Below are positions 25,538 through 35,158 of a DNA stretch of 64,000 bases, piece by piece (within the stretch, counting starts at the first letter, position 1; each line of letters begins with the position of its first letter). The stretch lies in assembly GCA_016699125.1 (NCBI GenBank), contig CP064961.1, forward strand, positions 806,001-870,000, written 5' to 3'. The DNA comes from a bacterium. Lineage in GTDB: Bacteria > Babelota > Babeliae > Babelales > Vermiphilaceae. The notes beneath the pieces are model-generated. The model worked only from the letters and a program-made list of their open reading frames with translations, did no database searches and was not told where the DNA came from. Position numbers and translations under genes: made by a program.

Positions 25538-28333
25538 ATGAATGAAATGATACAGATTTTAAAAGACATTTTTGATAATAACGCATTCGTCCTGACAGCA
25601 AACGTGATCGCATTTTGCGTCAAGTTCTTTCTGATGGTACGGCTCCTGCGCCATCTACTTGATAACCCCAACAGGCCGGTGCCTCAAGCAATCATGTTTT
25701 ACACGATCGTTTCAAGTGCGTTTGTTGATTTTGGCTGGATTTATGGGGTAATAAGTCGAAGTGCTCCTTATATTATCACACACCAAAATGCAATTTTTTT
25801 AGGACGGTTGGGTTGGGTAGCATTTATTATTCAGTATCACTCAATGCTACTTTTAATACAAAGTCTTTTGAGCAGCGAACGATGGGCGATTTTAAAAGAG
25901 CACAGATTTTTTACTGTTGTGAGTAGTATTTTTGCGGTGCACTTTTTGACGTTGGCCTTCTGGGCGTACGAGCTGGTTGACCGACCGGATCGACCACAGA
26001 TTGAGTATCTCATGCGTAGTCTGTACAATGTGTATACCATGTGCATGATGGTGCCCTATATTTTGTGGATAGTCTACAGGCAGATGACCCGAACGGATAT
26101 TCATATTCCGTTCATGGTCCGCCAACATACGCAGCTACTCATTTCGCACCTTTTCATTCCATATGTGTTGTCAGATCTGGTCAACATGAATCCGTTCAAA
26201 TTCAGTTATTTTGCATCAGCAGTGCAAAATCAGGGATTTGTCGGATTTTCGGCGTTACTTTTAGCCTATTTTCTCTATTATTGCTCGCGACATGTGCTGA
26301 ATATCGACATGTTCCCCGACAAAAAAAAGATGCTTTCTGCATTTGCAGATCCTGATTTTAATGACGAATTTCGTGACATACTCATCGATCTGAGCATGGT
26401 TGAACATGATTATCAGCTCATTCAGCACACACGTGGTTTTATTGCAAAAGCATTAAACATCGAATACAAACAGATCGACCTGCTGGTAAGGCCCGCAGAA
26501 GATTCAGATGGGCTCAAGGAAAACGAAGCAACCGGTGCATTCATGAATAGTCGCATGGCCACAGACAGTTACACGTTTGGCATGTTTCAGGGCTATCGTG
26601 AACGTATCGACTTTATTTTGCGTGAACTTGATAACCTCGTTGCGTACAACCGCTCACTCATGTTCAAGATTTTCAAAAGGAAACGAATTATCGATTATCA
26701 CGAACTTGATTTTGCAAACTTTTATGATCAGAGTGATGTGTTGCAGATGATGATGACTACACTTGAAAACATCAACTGTGACGCGATTATTCCGGTCTTT
26801 GAAAAGTATGATATCACTGCGTATGTCATCATTCAAAAAGTAAGCCTCGTGGTGAGTTTTTCGACGAGACATACAAAGAGGCAGTCGGTGTGTTTGGAAG
26901 CTATCTTTCAGGTGTCATTACCAACTTTTATCATCGAAAACGAAAAGCGTTCGTTGACGAAGTTGGGCTTTTGCGCCAGGAGATCTTCAAAGATAAACAG
27001 GAGTTGAAAATGCTCAAAGAGAGTGTGAAAACCTTTCTTAATCAGCAGGAAACTCGTGAAGTTGGCATCTTTTTTATCGCAACAAACTGTTTTATCCCTG
27101 CAACTATTTTGCAACAACCTTTATCAACATTGACCTGAACAAAGATCATGAACATGAAGTAACCAAACAGTGCAAAGCACTCATTCAAAAGGTGACTGAA
27201 CACAAAACGATGATCACCCGTCTGATCAAAACGGAGCAGGACAGTCGAGGCGTGCTTGCCATGGCCATTCCGCATCTTGACGAGAAACATATTATTATGG
27301 TGGTCGCCCACCCAAACATTGCCGACGTGATGCACAAGCAGCTTTTGGCACTGCCCTCTGTTGATGAGTTTGATTATCTGTTGCATCTACAATCAACCGA
27401 GTTAGGAAACCAGCTCCATTCCTTTCTTCCTATCAACACGCCACGGGGCATTGTATTAAAAGTTGCTATGTTAAAAAGTATCCTGTCACACAAAACAGTG
27501 TTTTTGGCTGCGAACGAGTCGATGCACTTGCGATTGCCAAGCTCATTCATCACGCAACCAAAAGAAAAGAGTTTAAAGATATCGATCCGATCTATTTTCC
27601 TGAATATCAGAACGGCATTTTCGGCATACAAGCATCTCCGTATGATCCACCCAAAGAAGCCGGCCTGCTTGAAAAACTTGATGGCGGCTCCCTGTTTATT
27701 GAACGTGTTGACCAGCTCCGCACGGAGGTGGCAGAAAAGCTGGTTGATTACATTAAAAAAGGGTCATTCTGCAAATTTTACAGCACCGAGGTCTTTCAAT
27801 CAGACGTCAGACTGTTCTTGCATTCCACGATGGAACCGAACGATATCGACATGCTCAAAGATTCACCACTCTATCAGATCTGTAAACAGTCCTTTTTTGC
27901 CGCGCCCGATCTGAGTACCTTTGAACCTGACGACGTAGCTCAACTTATTGACGGATATACGATGCAGATTAGAAAAAACAGTGACTACAAAAACAAACCG
28001 TCACTCACCGCTTTACAAAAACAACGAATTTTTGTTCAAAGACCGCTTTCATTTGCCGCTTTGCGCAATCAGATCATGGTGTATATGCAAGAAAACTATT
28101 TAAATCCAACAGCGCCAGTCCAAAATACTGGACCGGTCATTACCGCAAGCTTTCTTGCCGCCGATGCCACAATCGAACGGGCTGCAAAACTAGGCAAAAA
28201 TGCCTTGAAAGACAGGCACACCGTTGCCCTTTTGTGGTACCGCTTTGAAAAAAATCAGAACAAGATTGCTCACTATTTGGGCGTCAACCGATCTTCCGTT
28301 AGCCGAAGAATCAAAGAATATAATCTTGAGTAA
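25538..28333 (+). pseudogene. multi-TM sensor fused to a degenerate sigma-54-activator-like domain and Fis HTH, three frameshifts
   Basis: One reading crosses three frames, changed each time by one missing base at a homopolymer: A5 near 26840, T6 near 27072, T5 near 27505. Joined, it encodes about 930 residues. Residues 1-260: about seven membrane helices. 270-480: soluble, coiled. Then a region resembling a sigma-54-dependent AAA+ domain: G-L-L-E-K-L-D-G-G-S-L-F-I-E-R-V matches the usual G-x-L-F-L-D-E-I. But the Walker A site is replaced by F-G-C-E-R-V-D-A-L-A-I-A-K, so ATP hydrolysis is unlikely. The C terminus is a Fis-type helix-turn-helix (N-K-I-A-H-Y-L-G-V-N-R-S-S-V-S-R-R-I-K). ATG 25538 is the probable start. 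Broken as written; could be decay, phase variation or sequence error. Confidence 0.65.
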
Positions 28334-28555
28334 ACATTTCGAGCGGGGATTTCCCTTGGTCATTTCAAGTTGTGAAATGCCGCATCTGGCAGTAAAATCT
28401 GATGCATAAAAAATCCTTTTTTAAAAGTAATTTTTCAAGAAAATGTAAAGTAATTATAGATCTTGTATATAATTTTATCACTGTTAATATAGTTAAAAAA
28501 GTAGCTTATTTTAAATATTATTTTTAAACAGTTAAAATTACAATAAGGATAACAA

Positions 28556-29752
28556 GTGGCTCGAATAGTACATCTTTCTTTTTGGTCTTTACTCTTGGTT
28601 AGCTCGGCTGCACAATCGTGTGAAGATCAGTTACAATTATCTGGTAATAATCGAAAAGCGGTTATTTTTTCAGATGACTGTTTTTTGCCATCGTCTGATA
28701 CATATACGCCCATCTTGCTTCCACCCTCAGTTGGCTATTTTTCTGAAAAGGATCAGTATTTTATGAGTCTTGCTGATGAGCATATGTCACCTGAGTTAAA
28801 AGCATGTAAAAATGAAGAAGATGTTTTTAGATTGATAAGTGACCATGAAAAAGAACAGGAAGAAAAATTTTTATCACACTTAAAATTTTCTGATCGTATG
28901 AAACTTGCACCACATATGAAAGCGATCGATCAATATTTTTCATTGTATCATATCATAAACATGACAGATCTATACGCTGATGAGGCGATGGAGATAATGG
29001 ACCATCATCAAAGTCAGTTCTTTCCGCGTTTAAATGGACAAGAACATTCTGCGAGTAGTAAAGCCGATCTTCCGATTATACAAGCTTCTTCTGTTTACAA
29101 ACATATTGTTCTTCCAGTAGCTGCACATTATGGCTTTCAATCGAATTCTATTTTACCGTTGGTTGGTGAACCGCGGCTCATGTATTTGAACAAACGAGGA
29201 TCATTGCTTTTCAGGCTTGAAACAGTAAATGGTATTGCGCTTAACATAGCAAAGAAAGATGTTCAAAAAACTTCATTTACTTTCAATGATAAGGCAGTAC
29301 TGCATTCAATGTATGTTCATGAATGTGGTGGTCATGGGATAAGTGGTGATATTTTAAAAATAGGATATGCAAAAAATTTTTTTTGGGAGCGCCCAAAAAA
29401 GTATGCAAAATTGCAGGTTGCTCAAGAACAGAAAGCTGACATCAACGGCATTTTAAATCCAATAGTTTTAGCAAAAAATCAAGGCTGGGCTGAGGCTCAG
29501 AGAAAAATGTTGTATTTTGGAGGAATACTTCATCATGCAGGAAATATGCAAAAATTTTCTGAGAAAAATCCTGTTTTTCAAGATACGACCCATGATCCAA
29601 ATCTTGAGACAAATTGGGAGTTGTTTGGTTCTGCAAAAACAGATCAAACGCACCCGCCAGATGGCACACGAGTGATGGTATTTAAAAAGCTCTGGGATAT
29701 TCTCACCAGCAAACAGATGTCGCATCGACTGTTGGACTTTCTTGAAAAATAA
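28556..29752 (+). CDS. secreted protein with a metallopeptidase-like H-E-C-G-G-H segment
   Basis: 398 residues, GTG start after AAGGATAACAA. Signal peptide (F-W-S-L-L-L-V-S-S-A-A-Q-S). In the second half, M-Y-V-H-E-C-G-G-H-G-I-S followed by E-Q-K-A-D-I-N-G-I is reminiscent of the H-E...H plus E-x-x-A-D arrangement of M48-like metallopeptidases. Here the second His is one residue further than in HExxH, so the call is tentative. Secreted or periplasmic by the signal peptide. Confidence 0.5.
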   Translation: MARIVHLSFWSLLLVSSAAQSCEDQLQLSGNNRKAVIFSDDCFLPSSDTYTPILLPPSVGYFSEKDQYFMSLADEHMSPELKACKNEEDVFRLISDHEKEQEEKFLSHLKFSDRMKLAPHMKAIDQYFSLYHIINMTDLYADEAMEIMDHHQSQFFPRLNGQEHSASSKADLPIIQASSVYKHIVLPVAAHYGFQSNSILPLVGEPRLMYLNKRGSLLFRLETVNGIALNIAKKDVQKTSFTFNDKAVLHSMYVHECGGHGISGDILKIGYAKNFFWERPKKYAKLQVAQEQKADINGILNPIVLAKNQGWAEAQRKMLYFGGILHHAGNMQKFSEKNPVFQDTTHDPNLETNWELFGSAKTDQTHPPDGTRVMVFKKLWDILTSKQMSHRLLDFLEK

Positions 29753-29962
29753 GCACTCAAACAATAAAAAGCTACGTTCTTTTACCGCATAGCCGAGTGA
29801 GAATACTTCATCTATTTTTACTCGACCTTTTTTTATGTATTTGGTACAACACCTATCAAGCATAACCTTTTCAAAAAAGTTTCTTTTCAATCAAACATAG
29901 ACCCGGTTGTGGATTGTAATGAATATGTTAAAAGTATAAAAAACAGTTAAAAAAGGATGGTA

Positions 29963-30130
29963 ATGAAACCTTTTAAAGATAGCGTGAAACATGCAGTAAA
30001 AGATTACTGGACACGGTTTATGCACTCTGTAAAAAATAACAAAATCTCCCGCGGGGCCTCAAATTTTATCAGATCAATGTCTGCACCTTTCAAAGATAAC
30101 TGGCGTAGAAAAAATGATAAAAAACATTAA
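29963..30130 (+). CDS. 55-residue basic protein, first gene of a four-gene operon
   Basis: ATG 29963 is 7 nt after AAGGA; ATG 29957 is too close to that site. The peptide is strongly basic and amphipathic, and P-F-K-D occurs near both ends (P-F-K-D-S-V-K-H and P-F-K-D-N-W-R-R). Its end overlaps the next gene by 17 bases, which supports real translation. No family recognised. It may bind nucleic acid or a membrane. Confidence 0.55.
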   Translation: MKPFKDSVKHAVKDYWTRFMHSVKNNKISRGASNFIRSMSAPFKDNWRRKNDKKH

Positions 30131-30554
30131 AAACCTCGTTTGGCAATCATGGCATGTCCTGTGTGTGCTCATTTTTACGTCGATGCAGGGGCAAACGCAT
30201 TATTATAGCTCCACGATTAATCGACAGCACAATTGTAATAATCCTCTAGTTTTGACTAATTCAACAGTTGTGCACATGGACGAAGACATGTATTTTGCTA
30301 CCTGCTTTCCTTTTGTTGCGGGGCCAACCTTTTTGCCAACTGATACAGTAACTTTTGTTTCAACAGATAGTAAACAGTGTATGTTTGCTTCGTATGCCAC
30401 GATAGATTTCAGGCCTGTGTGTCCATTGGGTCAAAGCATCATTTTAAAAGGAAATATTCAGTGGGTTGTCAAACAGGGAGTCACTTTTATTTTGAATAAT
30501 AATCTTGAAGTGCATGATGACGCACACCTTATTTTTGAAGATGATGATCTATGA
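30114..30554 (+). CDS. secreted beta-rich protein, unknown
   Basis: 146 residues with a signal peptide (W-H-V-L-C-V-L-I-F-T-S-M-Q-G-Q). The mature part has successive short strands ending I-I-L-K-G-N-I-Q-W-V-V-K-Q-G-V-T-F-I-L-N-N, like a beta-helix or sandwich edge, and an acidic end (E-D-D-D-L). It overlaps both neighbours (17 bases upstream, 4 downstream), so it belongs to the operon with the beta-barrel-like and esterase genes. Confidence 0.6.
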   Translation: MIKNIKNLVWQSWHVLCVLIFTSMQGQTHYYSSTINRQHNCNNPLVLTNSTVVHMDEDMYFATCFPFVAGPTFLPTDTVTFVSTDSKQCMFASYATIDFRPVCPLGQSIILKGNIQWVVKQGVTFILNNNLEVHDDAHLIFEDDDL

Positions 30555-32266
30555 AACGTGTAGTACTGATTACGTTATTTTTTCCGATGACAAGTTGTGC
30601 TGTGCACTGGTGGCAAGATTCAACCAAGCAGTCGGCACTGTTTTATTTTTTGCAAAACGATCATAACGAAAAACGTACAAATGAGATCGAATATACCTCG
30701 ATGGTGCAGGGGTTCGCTTTTCATGCAAGCAAAGCATTGATGAAAGAAACAAAGCATCATGAAATAGTTCATAGTCCATTATCGCGCCTACTATTTCAGT
30801 CCTCAAGTTTTTCTCCTTCGCAGGCGCTGACGAATGGTAACAGTATCAGTCTGCTTGCGCCGCTGGTTGATCAGTTGATTGGACCACGAATGAAAATAGA
30901 TCAGCGGGGTCTGTATGTCGGTTTGCAAGCATCATATAAAATAAATGATGAATGGAGTCTGGTTGGTCGTGTTCATCTTCCTTTTTCAAAAATAACGGTA
31001 AAAAAAACAGCACCTGCATTGACAGGAAAAAGTCTTTTTGGCGGACCTGTGGTGACAGATTTTTACGACAGTACAACTGATATTCCAGAGGGTGCCAACA
31101 AACCGATTGAAGGCTTTGCAATTCGACTTGACCTTGCAAGCAAGCTTCCGGCTACCATTAATCCCCCCGGAAATAAGGTACCGTGGATAACGTATCATGA
31201 CTCAAGCTCGGGTAGATTTAAAATCAATGGAGAGCTCATTTATGATGTTCCTTTTGTAACAGTTATTCAAACAGCAAATGGAACAAAGCCCGCAACTCCG
31301 TATGGCATTTTAAAGCCAAATGCGGATCTGCTGCCAGCTCTTTCAGGTGCAGGAGCTGTTACTGGATTACGAGCACGACTTGATGAAACGATCGATTATA
31401 CGCCGCTTGCAGGAAATCAGGCCGCACAATCAGATCTATGGCTTGTGCCGACGGCTGCCAATGTTGCAAGTACAACTATTATCAATTTCCAAGCTTATTC
31501 GATTTTGCAAAATTTTAAATCACTTATTGCGAATGTATATGAAACGCCTGAGGCATCTTTTCAGGATAATAATGTCTCATTCGATGATTACCACAAAAGT
31601 GGCATAGGCGATATGCAGTGTGATCTTTTTGCGCGATACCATATCAATAAAAAAGATTTCTGTGAATGTGGATTCTCTTTTGAAGTTCCCACGTCAAAAC
31701 AGATTACTCCGGAGGATTCTTCAGTTTTTGCAGTTCCGTTAGGGAAAAATGGACATGCGACCTTTTCAAGTGCAGTGCGTGGCATTCATAATGCCGGATA
31801 TCTTTTTGACATTGCCTGGTCATCAACGATTGGTCAAGTATTGAGCACACAAGAATACATTCCGGCAGCGTTCATGGGAGCGACAGTGACCAATTTTAAT
31901 CCATTAACTCCTGCGTTTACCTCCTGGACCACGGTAAAAAATAGTATCGATCTTTCGTTAAAACTGCCATCATATTACCAGTCAATGGGGAGTCTCATGC
32001 TTGTCTGTGGTTATGAGTTTTATTTTAAAAGCAAAACAAATATACGATTTGTGTATGCAAAAGCATATGACGGAACTGGATCCTTGCAACCATTAAATGC
32101 GCAACTTGCCTCCAAAAATTCACAACAACAGTCACATACGATCTCTGGTAAACTGTTTTACAAGCATACATTGGTTAACCTTTTTGGGTCTTTTGAATAT
32201 GTGGTAGGTGGTAACAATACACCGTGCAGGTCTGGATGGCAGATCGGAATTGAAAAAACTTTTTAA
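30551..32266 (+). CDS. outer-membrane beta-barrel-like protein
   Basis: 571 residues, signal peptide with a possible lipobox-like F-P-M-T-S-C near residue 15. Many alternating hydrophobic strands (L-Y-V-G-L-Q-A-S-Y-K-I, W-S-L-V-G-R-V-H-L-P-F, M-L-V-C-G-Y-E-F-Y-F) and a C-terminal aromatic residue (G-I-E-K-T-F-stop) are typical of outer-membrane barrels and their assembly signal. No transporter family recognised. ATGA overlap with the preceding gene. Confidence 0.6.
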   Translation: MKRVVLITLFFPMTSCAVHWWQDSTKQSALFYFLQNDHNEKRTNEIEYTSMVQGFAFHASKALMKETKHHEIVHSPLSRLLFQSSSFSPSQALTNGNSISLLAPLVDQLIGPRMKIDQRGLYVGLQASYKINDEWSLVGRVHLPFSKITVKKTAPALTGKSLFGGPVVTDFYDSTTDIPEGANKPIEGFAIRLDLASKLPATINPPGNKVPWITYHDSSSGRFKINGELIYDVPFVTVIQTANGTKPATPYGILKPNADLLPALSGAGAVTGLRARLDETIDYTPLAGNQAAQSDLWLVPTAANVASTTIINFQAYSILQNFKSLIANVYETPEASFQDNNVSFDDYHKSGIGDMQCDLFARYHINKKDFCECGFSFEVPTSKQITPEDSSVFAVPLGKNGHATFSSAVRGIHNAGYLFDIAWSSTIGQVLSTQEYIPAAFMGATVTNFNPLTPAFTSWTTVKNSIDLSLKLPSYYQSMGSLMLVCGYEFYFKSKTNIRFVYAKAYDGTGSLQPLNAQLASKNSQQQSHTISGKLFYKHTLVNLFGSFEYVVGGNNTPCRSGWQIGIEKTF

Positions 32267-32279
32267 ATAAGGAGCATGT

Positions 32280-34586
32280 ATGTTTTGGATGAGTGCATGT
32301 ATCATGTATGCTCAACTTCTCTTTTTTTCCTTTGTAATGCATGCAGATAGTATGTTGATCGTTGATACAGTGCCGATTGTCAATAGTACTGTTTTACCTT
32401 CACCGGCGGCAACAGATAATGTTCGATTTATTACGGTCTATCTGCCAGCTCAGGCGATGCAGGCAAATAATAGGAAGCGATTTCCGACGGTCTATTATCT
32501 GCCAGGTTTGGGTGGAACGCATGCAAGTTTTACGGTGGGTAACAAAAATCTGATGGACGAGCTGATTAAAGAAAATGAGATTGAGCCATTTATTGTTGTG
32601 CATGTTGATCCGAGTTTGGTTACTGGCATTGATGTTGATGGCAAAAGAAGATATCAGGGTACCTGGTATGTTAACAGTGAACTGAATGGAAATTTTGAAG
32701 ATTTTATCGTCAATGACCTTATTCCTTACGTTGATGCACATTATCCAACAATTCCAGATGCTTCCTATCGAGCAGTGATGGGACAATCGATGGGTGGTTT
32801 TGGATCAACGTATCATGGAATAAAACATCCAGAACTTTTTACTGGTTTTGCACAAGCAAGTGGAACCCCATTTTTTTTAATGACACAACCAGATGTTTTG
32901 CTACCAACAGTTGCTCAGTCCGCACCTGGTCATCAGATGTTTACGTTTAATAGCTTTATTATTCCAGAAATACCATCAAATGGGCCCAATAGTGGCAAAG
33001 TAACACCAGATAATGGTCAATTTTCTTTTTCAATATTTTCATACGCAGCAGCCTTTTCACCAAATCTTTCAAATCCGCCCTATTACGTTGATCTGCCTTT
33101 TGAAGTAAACGATCAATGGGAGCCGATCTTTGTAACAGGTGATTTTTTTATTAATAGTCCGATCAATGGAGTTCAGATAAATACCGGCAAATCACTTATC
33201 CCACGTCCGGACATTATTGCAAAATGGCAAACGTTTGACCCCTTTTTATTCTTAGACTCAGCAGTGAATACAGTATCCCAGCAAGCAATTTATCAGGATG
33301 GCGGAGCTTCTGAGCCATTAAATGCCGCTGGCGCGCGGACTTTCTCAGATAAGATGGCTTTACTTGGTATTGATAATGAGTATCTGCTTTACAACGGTGG
33401 ACATGTTACCTGTTTGACTTCAGAAACCTGTGCACGTCATCGAACGATGTTTCAACGCATGTCAGCACAGTTTGCACGCAACAAAAATCTTAAAAAGAAC
33501 ACCATTAAGCTTGTTGGACAAGGATCAATAGTCTTAAAAAATAATGGACAAGCGACCATTGCCGACAATACCGTTGTGAGTGTGCAGACCGATATGCCAA
33601 CAGATATTCATGCAACACAGGTATCTTTTGATATTCAAGACAATGGTTATTTTGCAATCGGAAACAGTAGTCAAAGTGCAGTTGGTGCTGTGCTTCAGTT
33701 TGGCAACAGTTATTCAAAGGCAGTATTCAAACAGATAGCATCGATTGAAACTGATACCATTGACGGTGCGTTGCTTGTAAATGGTAAAGGAGCACGCTGT
33801 ATAATTAACAATAACAGTGTTTTGGCAATTGGAGCTACTGTTAATGGAAATCGTTTGCCAACAATCAAACAGGCGGCTTTTTCAAGTTCGACCAATCTTG
33901 CTTCATTCAACTTTTCAGTTTTAAATGGTACGTTTACGGCACAACAGGCCAGTTCCTCTGCTGAAAACAGCAGTGCTGCCATTATTATTGGCCAAGATGC
34001 CAACTACCGTTGTATCGTCAATCCTGAGCAAAGTTTATTGCAGGGGGGCTGTAATATGGTACTGTTACATGACTGTATTACGCGCCACCCACTTGCGCTT
34101 TCGACCGTTGGACAGCAACAACCTGGCGGTATCAGGAATAATCTCAATATTAGCCAAACTATAATCGACTATTTTACAAAATTACCCATTAATTCTGATA
34201 TTTTTTACACAAATAGTATCCAAGTCGGTCTTTTAACAACCGTATCATTGATGGATAACACGATTGCTCAGCAGACTAGTCCATTTAACTTAAACAATGC
34301 AAATACCGCACAGGAACTGTTTGAATTTCTGGCTACTACAGAAAATGATGCCTATAATAATGCTGGCACCATGATCAAGGAGGCAACGGTAGGCTTGGTA
34401 AATGGCAAAGCCGTTATTGTGTATGTTGACCAGGGCGTTATCGTACGTATTCCGGCTGAACAGGTACCTTTGGACCAGGGGCAGTCGATCGACTTTGTGA
34501 AGGTTGCTCAAACGACTGGCGTTGTAAATATCTGGATCGAAGAGGTTGATGGCCAAAGAACCTTGATACGAGTTGATGAAAAATAA
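32280..34586 (+). CDS. secreted esterase (esterase-D type) with a long C-terminal extension
   Basis: 768 residues. Signal peptide, then an alpha/beta-hydrolase domain: Y-Y-L-P-G-L-G-G-T (72-80), nucleophile Ser170 in M-G-Q-S-M-G-G-F-G, probable acid near Asp340 and His375 in N-G-G-H. These match the esterase-D/acetyl-xylan-esterase-like group. Residues 395-768 are unlike any esterase: repeated I-x-x-N-N/V-S-V-x strands suggest a beta-helix or adhesion/translocation module. AAGGAG precedes the ATG. With the barrel-like protein just upstream, a surface-exposed hydrolase is plausible (inference). Confidence 0.78.
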   Translation: MFWMSACIMYAQLLFFSFVMHADSMLIVDTVPIVNSTVLPSPAATDNVRFITVYLPAQAMQANNRKRFPTVYYLPGLGGTHASFTVGNKNLMDELIKENEIEPFIVVHVDPSLVTGIDVDGKRRYQGTWYVNSELNGNFEDFIVNDLIPYVDAHYPTIPDASYRAVMGQSMGGFGSTYHGIKHPELFTGFAQASGTPFFLMTQPDVLLPTVAQSAPGHQMFTFNSFIIPEIPSNGPNSGKVTPDNGQFSFSIFSYAAAFSPNLSNPPYYVDLPFEVNDQWEPIFVTGDFFINSPINGVQINTGKSLIPRPDIIAKWQTFDPFLFLDSAVNTVSQQAIYQDGGASEPLNAAGARTFSDKMALLGIDNEYLLYNGGHVTCLTSETCARHRTMFQRMSAQFARNKNLKKNTIKLVGQGSIVLKNNGQATIADNTVVSVQTDMPTDIHATQVSFDIQDNGYFAIGNSSQSAVGAVLQFGNSYSKAVFKQIASIETDTIDGALLVNGKGARCIINNNSVLAIGATVNGNRLPTIKQAAFSSSTNLASFNFSVLNGTFTAQQASSSAENSSAAIIIGQDANYRCIVNPEQSLLQGGCNMVLLHDCITRHPLALSTVGQQQPGGIRNNLNISQTIIDYFTKLPINSDIFYTNSIQVGLLTTVSLMDNTIAQQTSPFNLNNANTAQELFEFLATTENDAYNNAGTMIKEATVGLVNGKAVIVYVDQGVIVRIPAEQVPLDQGQSIDFVKVAQTTGVVNIWIEEVDGQRTLIRVDEK

Positions 34587-34662
34587 AGAAACGTAAGTAT
34601 AAATTTCAAAGCTTAACTTTTTTATTTTTAGAAATTTAAAAATATTTACAATAACAATTAAA

Positions 34663-34692
34663 TTGACTTTGTTATAAATTCTTGTTTACAAT
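34663..34692 (+). promoter_or_regulatory. promoter of sufU, positioned for a leaderless transcript
   Basis: TTGACT (34663-34668), 18-base spacer, TACAAT (34687-34692). The ATG begins at 34699, about where transcription should start, and no ribosome binding site is present between them. Confidence 0.45.
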
Positions 34693-34698
34693 GATGGT

Positions 34699-35076
34699 AT
34701 GAAGAACTTATACCATTTTATTTTAGATGACCATTTCCGTAATCCACGCAACAGCCGTTTTTTAGATGCTGCACATATTAAACTTACTAATGTCAATCCA
34801 TTGTGTGGTGATATTATTAATATTCAGACCTGTTATCATAACGGGATTTTAACCGAAATTGGCATTCAGGCTGACGGATGTGTTATTTCGGTTGCAACTG
34901 CCTCCTTACTTTCAGAACACGTATTGCAAAAGCAGATTGCTGAGATTGAAGCTATTAATGAACAGGTTATCTGTAACCTGATCGGAATGGAACTTGGACC
35001 AACGCGCCTTAAATGTGCACTAATGGGCCTGAAGGCGCTGTTGTGTACCATCAATGAGTTGAAAAAATCCTGTTGA
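34699..35076 (+). CDS. sufU: iron-sulfur cluster scaffold (SufU/IscU family)
   Basis: Assembles [Fe-S] clusters from Cys-derived sulfur. The three ligand cysteines are at C36 (N-P-L-C-G-D), C61 (D-G-C-V-I-S) and C106 (R-L-K-C-A-L). The N-terminal F-R-N-P-R-N and the D-G-C spacing match SufU/IscU. 125 residues, normal. The desulfurase and other suf genes are not in the window. Confidence 0.88.
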   Translation: MKNLYHFILDDHFRNPRNSRFLDAAHIKLTNVNPLCGDIINIQTCYHNGILTEIGIQADGCVISVATASLLSEHVLQKQIAEIEAINEQVICNLIGMELGPTRLKCALMGLKALLCTINELKKSC

Positions 35077-35158
35077 TTATGGTTTTATGGAAGATTTTTG
35101 ACTTTTTTAAATCGCCGCGTAGCATAGAATTGATATTATTTGTTTAAAAAAGACATCT

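Noticed and set aside
25538..28333. Programmed frameshifting as the explanation of the regulator's three frame changes
   Set aside because: None of the three sites forms a canonical X-XXY-YYZ slippery heptamer in the zero frame, and three programmed shifts in one gene would be without precedent that I know.
29757..29890. Minus-strand frame with a protein-like N terminus (L-D-R-C-C-T-K-Y-I-K-K-G-R-V)
   Set aside because: It runs antisense into the 28556-29752 gene, lacks a ribosome binding site and has no recognisable family. It could be a gene remnant but support is too thin.
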